Positions 1 to 11,773 of a stretch of 64,000 nt of DNA are shown here, piece by piece. The stretch spans positions 12,183,001 through 12,247,000 of the forward strand of contig JAVHKY010000004.1 in NCBI GenBank assembly GCA_035079385.1. The letters are read 5' to 3'. This DNA is from Aspidiotus rigidus. Taxonomy: Eukaryota > Arthropoda > Insecta > Hemiptera > Diaspididae. Within the stretch, counting starts at the first letter, position 1, and the number at the start of each line of letters is the position of its first letter. Position numbers and translations under genes: made by a program. A model generated the notes under the pieces. The model had not been told where the DNA came from, did no database searches, and saw nothing but the letters and a program-made list of their open reading frames with translations.

Positions 1-665
1 TATTTATTACAAAATTCTTTGTTGCAAATGTTACAAAACGCCTCCGGATTAAAAATACGACAGGTAGATGCTCGACCTACAGTATTAGGAAATATATTAC
101 GCATGACCATCACTGGTTGACGTGCTCGTGTAGGAGACGTATCTGTTTTGTCGTCCGGTGACTCACTTTTTAATCGCTTTACCGAATCTTCAGGCTGAGG
201 CGAGAGCGACGCGCGAGATTCGCTTTTCCGTATATTCTTCGTCAGATTGAGAGGTACGGAATCGACGCAGTTTTCGTGCAGCGAGGACGAGGATTCGAGC
301 GATTCTAGTTCTGATAAGGGTTTGAAAGTTCGTTCGGGTACGGCTTTACAAGTAAGGGAAGGCTCGGAATTGGTTACATCGGTAAAGGAAAGCGCGGGTC
401 GATTAAGATATGTCGTTTTGTGCTGATCGTAATCCGCATCTACGATCGCGCCCGGAGAGTCGCAATACAGTGGAGACCTCGATGGCGGATCTTCGATCGG
501 CTCTAAAGGCAATCTGACGGGATTTAATTGTTTACGCCTTTTTTTGATCGGCTCGCGTTCGTCGATGGAATGGCGTTTACGCGCGCTGCTAAGCGAAAGA
601 CAAAGGGCATTCACGGCGGAGCCAGGTTCGAACGGCACGCTGGCGGAAGAATACGTTGTTGACAT
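1..665 (-). CDS. C2H2 zinc-finger protein, N-terminal coding exon (partial)
   Basis: An open frame starts at the ATG at 665-663 and runs off the left edge after 221 complete codons. The nearest upstream in-frame stop is TAA at 707-705, which supports this Met. The protein is Ser/Pro/Glu-rich and low in hydrophobic residues. It contains a basic patch near residue 43 (EPIKKRRKQL), a VPLNLTKN motif in its middle resembling the PxDLS-type CtBP corepressor contact, and at the edge the first half of a zinc finger (FCNICNKEFCNK) with both Cys of a CxxC pair. This suggests a nuclear DNA-binding regulator with a long disordered N-terminus. The His half of the finger and any further fingers lie outside the window, so the family cannot be assigned. 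No splice donor is needed within 1-665. The 5' UTR or upstream promoter was not identified. Confidence 0.75.
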   Translation of the reverse strand, partial: MSTTYSSASVPFEPGSAVNALCLSLSSARKRHSIDEREPIKKRRKQLNPVRLPLEPIEDPPSRSPLYCDSPGAIVDADYDQHKTTYLNRPALSFTDVTNSEPSLTCKAVPERTFKPLSELESLESSSSLHENCVDSVPLNLTKNIRKSESRASLSPQPEDSVKRLKSESPDDKTDTSPTRARQPVMVMRNIFPNTVGRASTCRIFNPEAFCNICNKEFCNK

Positions 666-1260
666 GGCTGAATCTGAAAGCAAAGAGCGAAGACGATGTG
701 GATATTAGACTGAGAAAATGGACGACAAAAATATGTTGTACGGGGCCAGTTCTGAAAGTGTTCTTCGATGATGCAGATTCTAAAATAGTTTTTGACATAA
801 GACCGTCTTTTAACGGGGAGGAGGGGAGGGGGGATTCGCGTGACAATTATTTCAACAACGAAGTTGGACGAGGAACGCAGAAAACCTGATCTAAGGGTCG
901 AATTGGTTTTGGTATTGAGAATTCAAATTGAAATCTGGAAAAGTCTCAAGTTCTTCTGAGTCCTTTGTATCATTATGGACATAGCCTATGAAAGTAGAAA
1001 TTTTTTAAGTCCCTTTTCTATCATATATTAGGGCTCGAGAGTCGAAATTTTTCAAAGTTCCCCTTCTATCATACATACCATGGCTGGAAAGTCAACATTT
1101 TTTCAAGTCCTCCTCATTATAGCTCAAGAATCGAAATGTTACCAAGTCCAAATTCTTCATTAGGGTAGATCAGTTTTCGCCAGACGCTACACGACTGTCG
1201 ACGCACGGCAAATTTTTCGAAATAGCCCACCATAGAAAAGGTTCCTTATTAACAGTCTGA
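666..1260. repeat. intergenic stretch with scattered copies of the 45-bp repeat unit
   Basis: No gene was seen. From about 945 to 1150 there are four degraded, inverted copies of the unit that forms the array at 18.2 kb (CTATCATATATTAGGGCTCGAGAGTCG-like stretches ending in AAATTTTT). An AAAAGGTTCC motif at about 1236 is related to the dispersed GGGAACC repeat described elsewhere. Confidence 0.55.
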
Positions 1261-1269
1261 TGCGATCAC

Positions 1270-1570
1270 AGTCGGTGATTATATTGTTCGACAGGCTAGC
1301 TTTTCTCCCCTTTCCTTGGACATCTCCATCTGCTCCCGAAGTTTTCTTCTCTTCCTGTCTACAAATAACTTCAAATATTCCTTCGTATTTTTGTGCTGTT
1401 CTTCATTGCAGTGTTTGCCAAACATTAACCTGCCATCTTCTTTTTTCCTAGATAATTCATGCTCACTCCTCCTGACGTCGAACTTTCTTTCAGTCTCACC
1501 AGTGTAGATGCCTTCGCACCGCTCAAAACTGAGCTTGTACACTCCGCTCAAGCTTTCTTTGTATTTTTCT
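1270..1570 (-). pseudogene. Penelope-like element GIY-YIG fragment (lineage 5)
   Basis: The minus strand encodes SGVYKLSFERCEGIYTGETE followed by a RRSEHE segment. This matches the layout of the GIY-YIG endonuclease of the other PLEs here (GVYKLECGDCGGFYIGETSR in the 6.5-kb copy): GVYKL, a Cys that aligns, then the (I/Y)xGET core and an EH pair. The Y of GxYIG is replaced by T here. No reverse-transcriptase part is visible upstream, so this is a short, divergent remnant. The downstream Lys/Arg-rich residues (VDRKRRKLREQ) have no clear match. Confidence 0.6.
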
Positions 1571-1659
1571 CTTGCAAAATAACTAATAAAGTGGATTTGT
1601 ACACTTGAGATCTTTTTAATCAGGGCGAGATTTAGCTTTTGTAGGCCCCGGGGCAAAAT

Positions 1660-2485
1660 TTTTGTAAGAGGCCGCTATCCCTCAAAAAAAAGTCCAAATT
1701 ATTTACTCCTCAACCATTCCCCAACCGAAAGTATCGAGTTTCACCATCTCCTCCCTATTTTACCTGTCTCACTTCCATGGGCCATATCAAAAATAGTTAA
1801 CTGTGTGAATTATCCAGAAATTTACCATGTTTACCATTCCCACTTCCTAAATTTACCAAGTTCACATGCCGGCACCATCTTCACCCTTTACTCCGCAGAC
1901 TGTTCAAAATCCAATAATGGTTTTGCAAATTCCATTAACAACACAATATTCCCTCACCGTCACCGCAACTCCGTCACAATTCTATCTTTCGTGATCCAAA
2001 CTTTCTTCCAATGCCTAGGATAAATCCTAACTCTCCTTTTCTCTTCATCATCTACCTTATTCAGCGCTTCCAAACTCCTTCACAGCAATTTCCAACGTTT
2101 AGTTCACTCATTCCTCTTTCTTATATCCTCTCAACTCAGTAACCATCATCTGGGTCTCCAGCCACAGCGGAATCAGTGGTGACGAAAACGTAAGAGCTAT
2201 CACGAGGCTGCCACGCATCACCTCCGAATTCTCCCCACTATATCTCATCTCACCCACCACATCAAACTCCAAATATGAACTAGTGGATTGCCCATGGGCA
2301 AAAACGACTCCCGCAGAATAAATTAGCACAAATGAAACCATTATCCCTCTCATGGTCTTCGTCTTAGCAAAAACCCTGCCGTCATCAAATTCCCGTACAC
2401 ATATGCGCGGACCCCAACCTTCTCTGTGTTTCGTAATATGTATATGTAATAATTTTTCATTGCTCATTGATGGTTCTTCAACAGT
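1660..2485. other. no gene recognised; pyrimidine-rich intergenic DNA
   Basis: The stretch is rich in CT and CA runs (about 1700-2150). A 132-codon frame on the minus strand (2108-2506) has no recognisable domain and overlaps a fold-back arm, so I do not treat it as a gene. Confidence 0.4.
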
Positions 2486-2570
2486 AATTGAGGACCTTTC
2501 GGTCAAAAGGGCGTCCGCTCAATGTATTTGAAATGGGACGGACGTCCTTTTGACAGAAAGGTCTTCAATT
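2486..2570. repeat. fold-back element with 32-bp inverted arms
   Basis: The left arm 2486-2517 and right arm 2539-2570 are reverse complements at 29 of 32 positions, separated by a 21-nt loop. The arms contain GACCTTTCGGTCAAAAGG. The structure would form a strong hairpin in RNA or single-stranded DNA. It may be a MITE or fold-back element; no target-site duplication was recognised. Confidence 0.7.
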
Positions 2571-2639
2571 GTGGGGACCCTTGAAATGCGACGGCACGGG
2601 GCCAAAAGCCCCTTTGACCCACCCCCCCACAACCCGGCT

Positions 2640-3020
2640 CTGTTATTAATTTGCAGTGCACTACTTAACCTGGTCACACTCAATATGAGTTCCCTTTACA
2701 AATTAGCCTATTATACACTACGTTAAATTAGGCTCAGCTACTTAGCCCAAATTACGCCTAATATGCAGTGAACTAGGCCCAGAGAGAAAGGACTAGTCTT
2801 CTACTAGGTTTATACTAGACTGTTTAGGTAAACGAGAGGAGCTAGTCAGCTAGTTAGCCTAACATGCAGTATACTATGAGTAGATAGGCCAAGAACAAGG
2901 GAACACGAGTGGAGCGAGTGAGCCCGGGAGCCACTCAGCCTAACACACAGTATTTTATCCCTGTAAAAGGCTAAGAATAAGGACGAACGAGTGGAGTGAA
3001 TCTAACATAAGAAATACTAG
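2640..3020. repeat. dispersed repeat with TTAGGCTAACATACAGTATA-type units
   Basis: Short units of the form 'TAGCCTAA.ATGCAGTATACTA' recur here, and again at about 15600-15720, 30770-30900, 35200-35320, 36720-36790 and 40905-40935, usually next to TGACGTCA palindromes and the 45-bp unit. This is a dispersed repeat of unknown class. Confidence 0.5.
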
Positions 3021-3254
3021 GTCTTACTTAGCTAAGAAATACTAGTGGTGCGGGAAGTTACCATGACCCCAAGTGTAGAAAGCAAGCGTATAAAATGCCA
3101 CACTACGTGTGTACGGAGGAAACATGAACGATTACAAACAAGCTACAAACGAATGAACGTATTTCTTAGCCTAAAATCTGGTAAAGGAGAGCTGAATAGG
3201 GATATCCCCCGCCCTCTTTGAGACTTCTAATGATGGACGGTGACTAAAAACGAA

Positions 3255-4100
3255 CTACGAAAGATCTAGTGTTTTTAACAAAGAACCTGTTTTGTCGGGG
3301 GAAGGGGGTCGGAAAAAACGTCCGGCCCTCCGGAAAAGCTAGGAGCTCGAAAATTTCACAAGTCCCCCTCCTATCATATGTGAGGTGGAATGAGGAAGGA
3401 GGACCAAAAATTCATTTTTCCGTTCATGACAAATTCATATGCACAATATCACCTTATTTCAAAAATGGTACTGATTATAGGGCACGTAACTAACCCCCTT
3501 CAGAGTATAAACAAAAATGCTTGACGCGTCTGTATGTTGTGGAATTCCTGTTGGAATTTTCAACTCTCTGTTACGCAATTTTTTTTTGGTCGTTAGCCTA
3601 TTTCTTGATTCCACCTCACATATATAGCTCGGTGTTCGGTGTATAAAGCCTGACTGATAGCCCCTTCGAGTAACTAGATATGCAATACTTCATACATCAA
3701 ACGACTTAGCCCCTTCAATGAGCCAGCCTTCAAACACCGTAAGACTCAGAAAGCTCTTCTAAGGTATTCTAAGTTCCCCGCCTATCATATATAGCTTGGA
3801 GGTCGGAATTTTTCCAAGTCCCCTTCTATTACATATAGCTTCATAGTTCGGGCCAGTCACGGCACAATCTAATGACGTGATAGATCTGGTACTTCGACGT
3901 TTTTCAGACCTTACGTGCCCCATAAAAGAGGTTCCCTGCCACACCTCGTTTAACTCTGTTAAAGAACCTGTGAGTTTTTAGTCTGAAAGCAGAGTAAAAC
4001 TGGTTGGCAAGTATACAAGTAAGTGAACACATTATGTATAGCATATCGTCTTCTTTCTTTTTCCATACATTGATTCGATTTTTTTTGGTACCCACTTCTA
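3255..4100. repeat. copies of the GGGAACC dispersed repeat with 45-bp units
   Basis: At 3280-3385 AACCTGTTTTGTCGGG is followed by a CCGGCCCTCC region and one inverted 45-bp unit. At 3768-3990 the minus strand reads GTTAAACGAGG, then GGCAGGGAACCTCTTTTATG, then a GACGTCA-like palindrome and two 45-bp units. This order is shared with 35683-35870 on the plus strand, which shows a common multi-part repeat family. Confidence 0.6.
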
Positions 4101-6353
4101 TTTTTGATACGTATATTTGTGTGTGTGGTATGTATTTTGTGGTCTTATTAAGGGCGAGTATTTCACTTTAATCTTTTTTTCGTTTCTTGTTGTCACTTCA
4201 ATTCTCTGATATAATTATTTCTCACCTCCATGAGAACATCCGAGGCTTCTTTAATGGGAAAAATCACTTTAATGTATCTTATATTTTCCAATTTTAGAAA
4301 CTCGAAAATTTAACAAGATCAACGAATTCGATCCGGGTAATATTCGACGTCCGAGTGCTAATAAATTGACGGAGAAATTGAGAAGACCTTCAACAATACG
4401 AAGAAAATTAGAAATAAGCACACCAAACACACAATCGAGGAAACCTTAGAGAGAAATTATTTTTACAGAAATTCTCTACTGTTGTCGTCTGTACACATTT
4501 GGACATCGTGAGATTTTTATTTTTAGGTACTATATGTAAAACGCCCTACGTATTGTTTGTTCAGAATTGCAACGATTTCTCGACAATTGATTTAAGAACC
4601 GTTTCTGAAAACAGTCAACATTTAACGTAAAACGCTCCTCATTCATAATTCTGTTTTTCGAGCAATAATGTGCAACATTTTTCAATCGAATCTATTCATT
4701 ACGCTTGAAAAAGTAAATAATAGCATTATGAAAAAAAAAAAAAAAAAAAAAAAAAAAAAGCCGATTAGAAAAAAATTCTTTAATTCAGAAGAGAAACAAA
4801 ATAACACTGTAGAATAAAGATAACAGAACAAAAAAAGAAAAAGAAATGAAATGGAATAATCATAAAATGTACATTGCGTCCACCCTCCGAAATATATAAA
4901 AATCGACGTTTTTCGACCCTTTTTAACTCGGCATATTCCCGGATTTATTAAAAATTAGAAAAACTCCCCTATTTTTAAAAATCTTTTCGTTATGCACCAT
5001 GCTCGATGTTATTGTGTAGCAATACTAACACACGCGTAGGCATTGAAATAATGTCTCATTTGGCAAACGTATGTGGACTACACACTAAATTTATATCGGC
5101 ACTTTACATCTGCACACATGCGAAAGCGTGCATAAATTGTATTCTACATCTGTACCAGAGAGCGAATTTAGACCAAACAGGCCCATACTCTATTCAATAT
5201 GCAAAATGCGTGAAACATGAAAAACTCGCATTTTTAGTGTAAAAAATACCCGAAAATTAATACCGCGTAGACGGCCGATATTGTCCTGTTGAGCGTCCGT
5301 CGAGGAGGGTAAGAATAAAAGAGAGAGAGAAAAAAAAAGCACTGTAATCACGCCAGAACGCGGGCCGATTCGGCTTTATATTTTCTGATCTGTCTCCATA
5401 TCTTTACGAATAATTAAGCTGGCCGATATTTTTCAGTTTACACAGGGAGTGTGAGTCCGATATGTGGACAGCTGTCGATTCTTTTTTTTTTTTTTTTTCA
5501 GAAATTCTCGTTGTAACTTTTTTTTCTAGATAAATAAAACAGAAGGCGAAAATGCATTTTAGAGCACTTTCTCGGCGAGAAAACCCTTATTTGAATGAAA
5601 AACGTTTTGTGTAAAAATCGACGGTTGGCGATTGCAATTTTTGAACATGCACTGTTGAATTAAAACATCTGCACTTTCAGTGCTTGAAAAAAATTTTGAT
5701 TTTGTATAATCCTATTAAATCGATATCAATCGGAATACTAGGGACAACGTTTTTAGAAATGGATCGCTTTTCTATTCGACAGTGTCCTCCTCGGGGTTGA
5801 TTCAAAAGACTTTAAACTGGGAGTTTAATAGTAAATTCGCTATGATGAGCGTTAGGAGTAATATTTTCTTCTATTCCAATTCATAAGAGGTCCGCGGTCT
5901 CGTCGCTTCATTGCTAGTATCATTTCATCACCTTACTCATAGGGTTAGCTCCCTGTATTACTGCCGATTTTCCGAGTCTTACCCCTTCTCAATCTTCTCC
6001 GGGTCATAATTTTATAAATTCTCCTAGAAAATATTTCTTCAATTACGAGTATTTTTACGAACATTGAGATTAACTCGAAAATACTTAGAATCAATTATAT
6101 CCCAGGATTAATTTTTGTGCAATGAGGCAGAGACAATAATTTTATAAGGTTGATTAGTATGAAAAACGGACGGCTGATTTTAGGTATTGAAGAAGATGGT
6201 TGGTGAGAAAAATATGTTGTAGGACTTTATGTCTCAAGTCGTGAATGTTGAAGTTGTTTCGGGAGTTTATAGTAAGTAAAAATGTGGCCAATGCAACGTT
6301 TAAAATGTGTACGCGAAAAAGACGAATACTCCGAATGGAGAGTAAACCTTGCA
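4101..6353. other. AT-rich intergenic DNA, no gene recognised
   Basis: It contains a 28-nt A run at about 4732, a T run at about 5480 and AT-rich single-copy sequence. No frame has a recognisable domain. No RNA gene was identified by eye. Confidence 0.4.
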
Positions 6354-6378
6354 AACCGCAGAAAATACAAAACGACGA

Positions 6379-6406
6379 GCGCTTTCGGTTAATAAACCAT
6401 CTTCAA
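6379..6406 (-). other. conserved PLE 3' stem-loop (hammerhead-like), copy 1
   Basis: On the minus strand the sequence reads UUGAAGAUG, then the stem GGUU-UAUU-AACC, then GAAAGCGC. It lies about 45 bp past the stop of the PLE GIY-YIG frame. The same layout is present beside three other PLE copies in this window with different but pairing stem bases. PLE terminal repeats are known to carry hammerhead ribozyme motifs; the CUGAUGA part is imperfect here, so catalysis is not implied. Confidence 0.55.
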
Positions 6407-6451
6407 GCCTGAAATGAAAGCAACTGACGAACGGAGGAGAAGAACAATGTA

Positions 6452-8827
6452 TTAAGATTGGCTAAACGAGAAATCAAGGTGTGAATCATAGACCAGTTCG
6501 ATCAAGCCATCCTCCAGAATGAACGAATTGAGTACAGTGATACCGTCAGTGTTGCGATGACGCATTATCTCTATATACTCGAGGGCGATGCGCTTTCGGT
6601 ACGAATTCTCCTTATGGAGGAGCTTTTCGGATCCCTCACGGAAGCTGTGGGCACTGTTTATCAAATGATCAGCAAAAGCTGACTCCCCTAAGCGTCCCTC
6701 CTCCCAAGACTTCAGGTGCTCAGCTACTCTAACTTTCATTTGGCGGCTGGTCTCACCAATATAAAAGCCTCCACAATCCCCACATTCCAACTTATAAACA
6801 CCACTCCTCTCATCGACAGGTATGGGGTCCTTCAGTCTCACAAACAACCTCTTGACTGTGGTAGGGTTGTAAAACGCGGGTCTGGAGCCAAACGGGCGAA
6901 GGGCCGGACCCAATTGCAGGGAGAACTTCCCCAGGAAAGGGAGACTGATCCAACGCAAACGGCGATCACGAATCGTGTCTCGGGGGAGGGAGGTGGTGGA
7001 ATCCAGGAGGCTCCTCGTAGCTTTCCTCCGAACCATCACGTCAACATCGACATTGATCCCATTCACTCTGGTCAGGTGTTTTATTGTGATTAACTCGTTC
7101 TTGAAGGCAGACTGACTCAAAGGAATACGAGTCAGTCTGTGAACTAGGCTATGAAAAGCAGCCATCTTGTGAGCAACAGGACCGAACAACCACCGTGGAC
7201 TAAAACATCGGTCGTAGTATCTTTCCTGTAAATTCCAAACTTATGGATACCGTCTATTATAGAGATCGATAAATCCAAAAAGTTAATGGAAAATACCCCT
7301 ATTTCCAACGTAAATTTGATGGATGGGTACCAGGAATTGAGATACCTCAAAAACTCACCAAGGAGATCTGGGTGACCAGTCCAGGTACATAGAACGTCAT
7401 CAACGTACCTGTCCCAACAGTGAATATGATTGAGTAACACTTGGTTCGAGGAAAAAAGGTCAAGTTCAAACTTAGACATGAAAACTTCGGAGGTAAGAGA
7501 GCCTAAAGGTGATCCAATAGGGATCCCTACTTCATCAGGGAACTCGAAAAATTTCCCTTCAAATTTACAGTAGTTAGGGGACCAGCAGGTATTCAGAAGA
7601 TCGAAAAATTCCTGAAGCTCATTGTGAGGAATGTTGGCTCTGACGAGTAGCTCACCCATCCGCTGGATAGTAGCAGCCTTGGGAATATTCGGGAACAAAC
7701 CAACAACATCAAAAGAGCAGATGGTCGTTCCCGGGGGAAGACTTACACCCTTCAGGACATCAGTTAAAGAGGCCGAATTCAAAACCGAATGAGGAGATTC
7801 AAAATCAATGCGATTTTTAAACCATCGGTCAAGGAATTTGGCAAGGAGGTAAGTGGGGGAGGAGATGAAAGAAACAACGGGTCGCATCGGGGTATTGTTC
7901 TTATGCACTTTAGGCAGCCCGTAGAGAAGGGGGGGTGTGGGTTTAGGAACAAGGAGGGTTTTTTTCAGAGCAGGAGTCTTGATAATAGCCCCACTCGTGT
8001 TGATGACACTCCTAACTTCTTTGACATGCTTCGGGAAACTGAAATCCTCGCTCTCTTTACCACCACACTGCTGGAGGACCTCGTGGACCTTGGAAGAATA
8101 GGCGGATTTCTCCATCACCACAACAGCATTTCCCTTGTCCGCCTTAGTGACGATTAAATCTCCCTCTTTAATCTTCCTCTTTAAACCTTGAATCACTCCT
8201 TCCAATTTATTACTCATGCGGGGGACGGGGTTATTGCGGACTATCTCGGCACAAACTTTCTGGGTATTAAAATCAGGGCCAATCTTAACAGCAAGATCCG
8301 CAACAACATTAGCCAAGGTTTCATCTTTCTTGAGGGGAGGTAGACTAAATTTAGAACCTTTCTCAAGGAGGGCTGTTTCGTCACCATTGAACACTACCTG
8401 ACTATTATTTATGAGAGGGGGAATGGAATTTATGAACGTCAACACCATCACTCGACCCTTCCTCAACCACGTCACCATTAACCTTCATTAGAGAGGAAAA
8501 CTTCTTATTTTTCTTCTCCCTCAACTTCACCTCAAACTTCCGACCCTTTAAATTGATGTCCCGCATAAAGTAATCAAACTCAAAGGGGAGGAGCATACCG
8601 GAGAGTCTCGAATGGACCAGAAGGTTCAATCTCGTAGTGATATTATATTTACCATGCCATCTCCGCAGTTCCGCTCTTATCCACTTCTCTCTCATATAAT
8701 TTTCCAGCCTCTTGGTCGTGGTCTTACAATCGGAGTAGAACCGGAATTTAACGAACTTAGGTCTCAAATGCAACACTAAACACCGACGAAGAAACCAAAT
8801 ATGAGAGGAAAACAAAGCGCGTAGCAT
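6452..8827 (-). pseudogene. PLE polyprotein: RT plus GIY-YIG endonuclease, broken by two frameshifts
   Basis: The coding region is in three pieces: 8827-8405 (N-terminal region, 140 codons), 8478-7144 (reverse transcriptase, 444 codons) and 7189-6452 (linker and GIY-YIG, 245 codons). The RT piece has VTKADKGNAVVVM, motif A SFDVVGLFPNIP, motif B GIPIGSPLGSL and catalytic RYVDDVLC. The last piece has GVYKLECGDCGGFYIGETSR followed by an AEH motif, as expected for the PLE endonuclease. Alignment with the 25-kb copy places one frameshift near 8440 and another near 7180, where VHG should continue into PVAHK. The protein would normally carry out target-primed reverse transcription of its own RNA. 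With two frameshifts it is probably inactive unless the shifts are assembly errors. Confidence 0.85.
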
Positions 8828-8830
8828 CCG

Positions 8831-9836
8831 AAATTTCAGAAAGAGGAACTGTAAATACGCCGCAGAAGCGTTCTCAATTAAACGTTCAAGTTTAAAATGT
8901 GTTTATGACAATTGGGACATTCGCAGAAGAAATTCGGTTTGTACGAATAGATTAGAGGGGGTGATTAGTGTGTGTTCTATTCTCAATAATCGATCTCAGG
9001 GAATGGATATTTGACTTCTATACTAGAAGTAGCTTTGAATTACGCTTTTGCCGCTTACCCAAGCGCAACAATCGTCCATTCAAATTTAAGTCAACTCTCT
9101 TCTCTCTGCTCAACCGGCGTTACACAATTTTTAAAGCCTTCATTATCCAACTCCATCCTGAGTTCATTTCCGTAGGTCCTGTGTAAGTGTTTAGAATCTA
9201 CGCACCCTTCGCAGGAGTTGTTGATATTTTTTTGGTGAATAGTATAAAATGGATAGAAGTTCGATAAAAATCTCAAGATCAGAAGATCAACAATGAGTTC
9301 CTAGAAAAAAATCAGCAATCGACTTTCAGTCGAATTCCAATCACTTTTCGTCGATTAGAAGTTGAAGTCGGACGGAATTCAATCGAAGATGAGATTTGGA
9401 GTTGCCTGAACGCCATATCGACGTCGATCTGGAGTCAATATGGATGCCTGAGGGAATTTGAAACAAGCTTTGAATTTTATAGAGGAAAGGGGACTCGAAG
9501 AAATTACGAGCTGCGAGATTCACACACAAAAAGGATATTGGAAGCTGAAGGAAGTTTGCATGTCATCAGGAAATGGCGTCAAGAGGAGAGGATTTTTAAC
9601 CAGAATTTCTGTGAAAGAGATCTCTAAGAAATTACAAACAAGAGGATGTCACCTCGTAAAACATGACAATATCAATGACCTTTACCTAATTATTTTTTTA
9701 AGGACTTATGTTCAAAGATTATAATCTGGGAAAGACTAGACATCCCCAAGACGTGACGTCACCAAAGAATGATTTTTAAAGGGGGAGAAAATCAGAGCGT
9801 GACGCCAGAAAACTTGCAAGCTCGATTACCCAATGA
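8831..9836. other. intergenic, no gene recognised
   Basis: Several short frames exist but none shows a domain or coding-like structure. A TGACGTCA palindrome lies near 9757. Confidence 0.4.
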
Positions 9837-11734
9837 CAGGGGTCGGCAACGCGTAGCTCGCAAAGCGATTTCGGTAGCTCTCTTTCGAATCGAGAATATG
9901 CGTACTTATCGCAATATTTAATAAATAACTTCAAAAAGATCCACGACTTTTTTTTCTCCTCATTTTCAATCACTGTCAGTGCTTTACTTCTCTTTTATCG
10001 TGATTCACCTTTGCATACTTAAAGGTCGGTGTGTTGCATCCTGTACTATTCTACTGTGGCTTGATTTAGTTTCGAGTAGTCGTTTTGTCGTTGGAAACCT
10101 GTAACTTTCTCCTACAATGGCGATGGCAAACGGTAAGAAAAATCTGAAAGTTTACCATTTTCATGTAAATTGGGAGCTTGATTATTTTTTCATTGATTTT
10201 TAAAACAAAAGTGTTTGTTTGCTCTATATTAGAGACGTGTCTGCGCCGAAAAAATACAATTTGGAACGATATTTTTCACTCGTTTATAATAAAAATAACG
10301 AATTCGATAAAGTGCTATCTTCCGAAATCTGCCCTTCGAGAAAACTATTGAAGAATCAATTACGAGGACAACAGTGAGTTTCTGACTGAAGTAAAGCAGC
10401 AACTGCAGCATCCTATTGCCCACTGTGGGAAATTTTCGAAATTTGATGAAATTTTGAAGCTCGTGGTCAAAATTGTGAATAAATTACAGGCGCATGCGTT
10501 GTAGCGTCGTCTATTTCGAAACCTCATCGACGAGCTTGAGTTGGAATATGGTGAATTTCTCCCCCATACCGACATTATATGGCTCAGCAGAGGACGCGTG
10601 CTACAGCGTTTTAACGAATTATTACCAACGATCAAGACTTTCTTGACGAGGAAGAAAGAATTCCAGAACTCACGGACCCTACTTGGCTTCAAGACTTTGC
10701 ATTTCTAGATATCACTGCTAAACTGAACGAATTATAAATTTGAAACCACAGCGGAAGTCTAAAGCGCTCGGTACAACTACAAATATATCAGGTGCAGCAG
10801 CATTCTCACCGAAACTTGGATTTTGGGATGGGAATTTGGCAGAACACAATACCAAGCATTTCCCATGTCTACAAGAGCACCTTCAGGAACAGGACTCGTC
10901 CGAACTTTACAATGGTGAACATCAAACACATATTCTTGCAGAATTAGGAAAAGAATTTCAAAAACAGGTTAATTGAACTGTTGGCTCAATGTTAAGAGTT
11001 GTTCGAGAACATTTTCTTTCCAACACTGTAGCCATCGAAGTGGTATTCCTAGAATTGCAGAAAAATGTAGTTTTGAAGATTTTTAGCCCCTCTTACCTCC
11101 TGAAAAGTATCCTGTTTTGCGCTCTGTTGTCCTACAAGTGAGGTCATTATTTCCATCTACATATCTTACCGAAAGCTCGTTCTCAAATGTGAAACTTATT
11201 AAGAATAAGATTTGGAGTGGAATTACAGATTCAAATTCAGATAACCCCGATAAACATTGTTCCCCCTTGAAGTCATCGAATGCAAAGGGTTTCAGCGATT
11301 CAGAAGGAAAAACAGGGCTTCAAATGGGAATTAAATGGGTAGTTTTTCCCAAAGAAGCCCGGAGATACGAGGGGATTTAGATTTGTCCCCAGAATCTAAA
11401 GAGGTTCAACTGGGTAAGAGACGGGAACAACGGGATCAACAAGGCTTCAAATGGGGGATCAGAGGGGTAGTTTTCCCTCATTTTTTCCAGGGCTCCAGAG
11501 AGGAAACAACTGTTACTAAATATGAACCCAGTATTGACAAACTGGTGGACGAAGGCGATTGTCAAATTTCCCATCAATATTTAAGCATATATATAAGTAT
11601 ATTGTAACTAGAAATACGTCACATAGAAGTTTCTTTGGACGAAACTCTACACTACAGGTTTCAGCACTTTCTCCTAGTAGCTCGCAACAAACCACCAAAA
11701 GTAGCTCGAAGTGTAAAACAGGTTGCCGACCTTG
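9837..11734 (+). mobile_element. hAT transposon with imperfect 8-bp target-site duplication
   Basis: The left end at 9837 begins CAGGGGTCGGCAACGCG and the right end finishes GTTGCCGACCTTG at 11734, the inverted form with one base missing. Flanking octamers are CCCAATGA (9829-9836) and CCCAATGT (11735-11742), 7 of 8 identical, the length expected for hAT. Inside is a decayed transposase. The element is about 1.9 kb, shorter than typical autonomous hATs, so sequence has been lost. Confidence 0.85.
10370..11220 (+). pseudogene. hAT transposase remnant (ZBED/GTF2IRD2-like)
   Basis: Plus-strand fragments read CGKFSKFDEI, then KIVNKLQAHAL, LIDELELEYGEF, and HTDIIWLSRGRVLQRFNELL (about 10563-10625). 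These match the order of hAT transposases related to GTF2IRD2/ZBED proteins. Near 11145-11210 the segment LFPSTYLTESSFSNVKLIKN is the hAT C-terminal dimerisation region. Frame changes and an in-frame stop (about 10710) break the reading frame, so no functional protein is expected. The N-terminal BED finger is not visible. Confidence 0.75.
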
Positions 11735-11773
11735 CCCAATGTGATACTAATAGTGTGACGTCATCGACTATAC

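Larger units (their letters stand above)
6360..8830 (-). mobile_element. Penelope-like retroelement, nearly full length (lineage 1)
   Basis: The element consists of the N-terminal region, reverse transcriptase, linker and GIY-YIG coding regions on the minus strand, followed by the 3' stem-loop at 6379-6406. The outer boundaries are approximate because no target-site duplication or second terminal repeat was recognised. It differs considerably from the 25-kb copy in protein sequence, so the two are separate lineages rather than recent duplicates. Confidence 0.8.

Noticed and set aside
2108..2506. 132-codon minus-strand frame with a hydrophobic stretch
   Set aside because: No recognisable domain; its N-terminal codons lie in a fold-back arm and its surroundings are repetitive.
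5331..5530. Purine run and T runs resembling a terminator or RNA gene end
   Set aside because: Homopolymers are common throughout this AT-rich genome; no associated RNA structure was found.
7789..8401. Plus-strand frames overlapping the PLE at 7-8 kb
   Set aside because: Antisense shadows of the reverse-transcriptase coding region.
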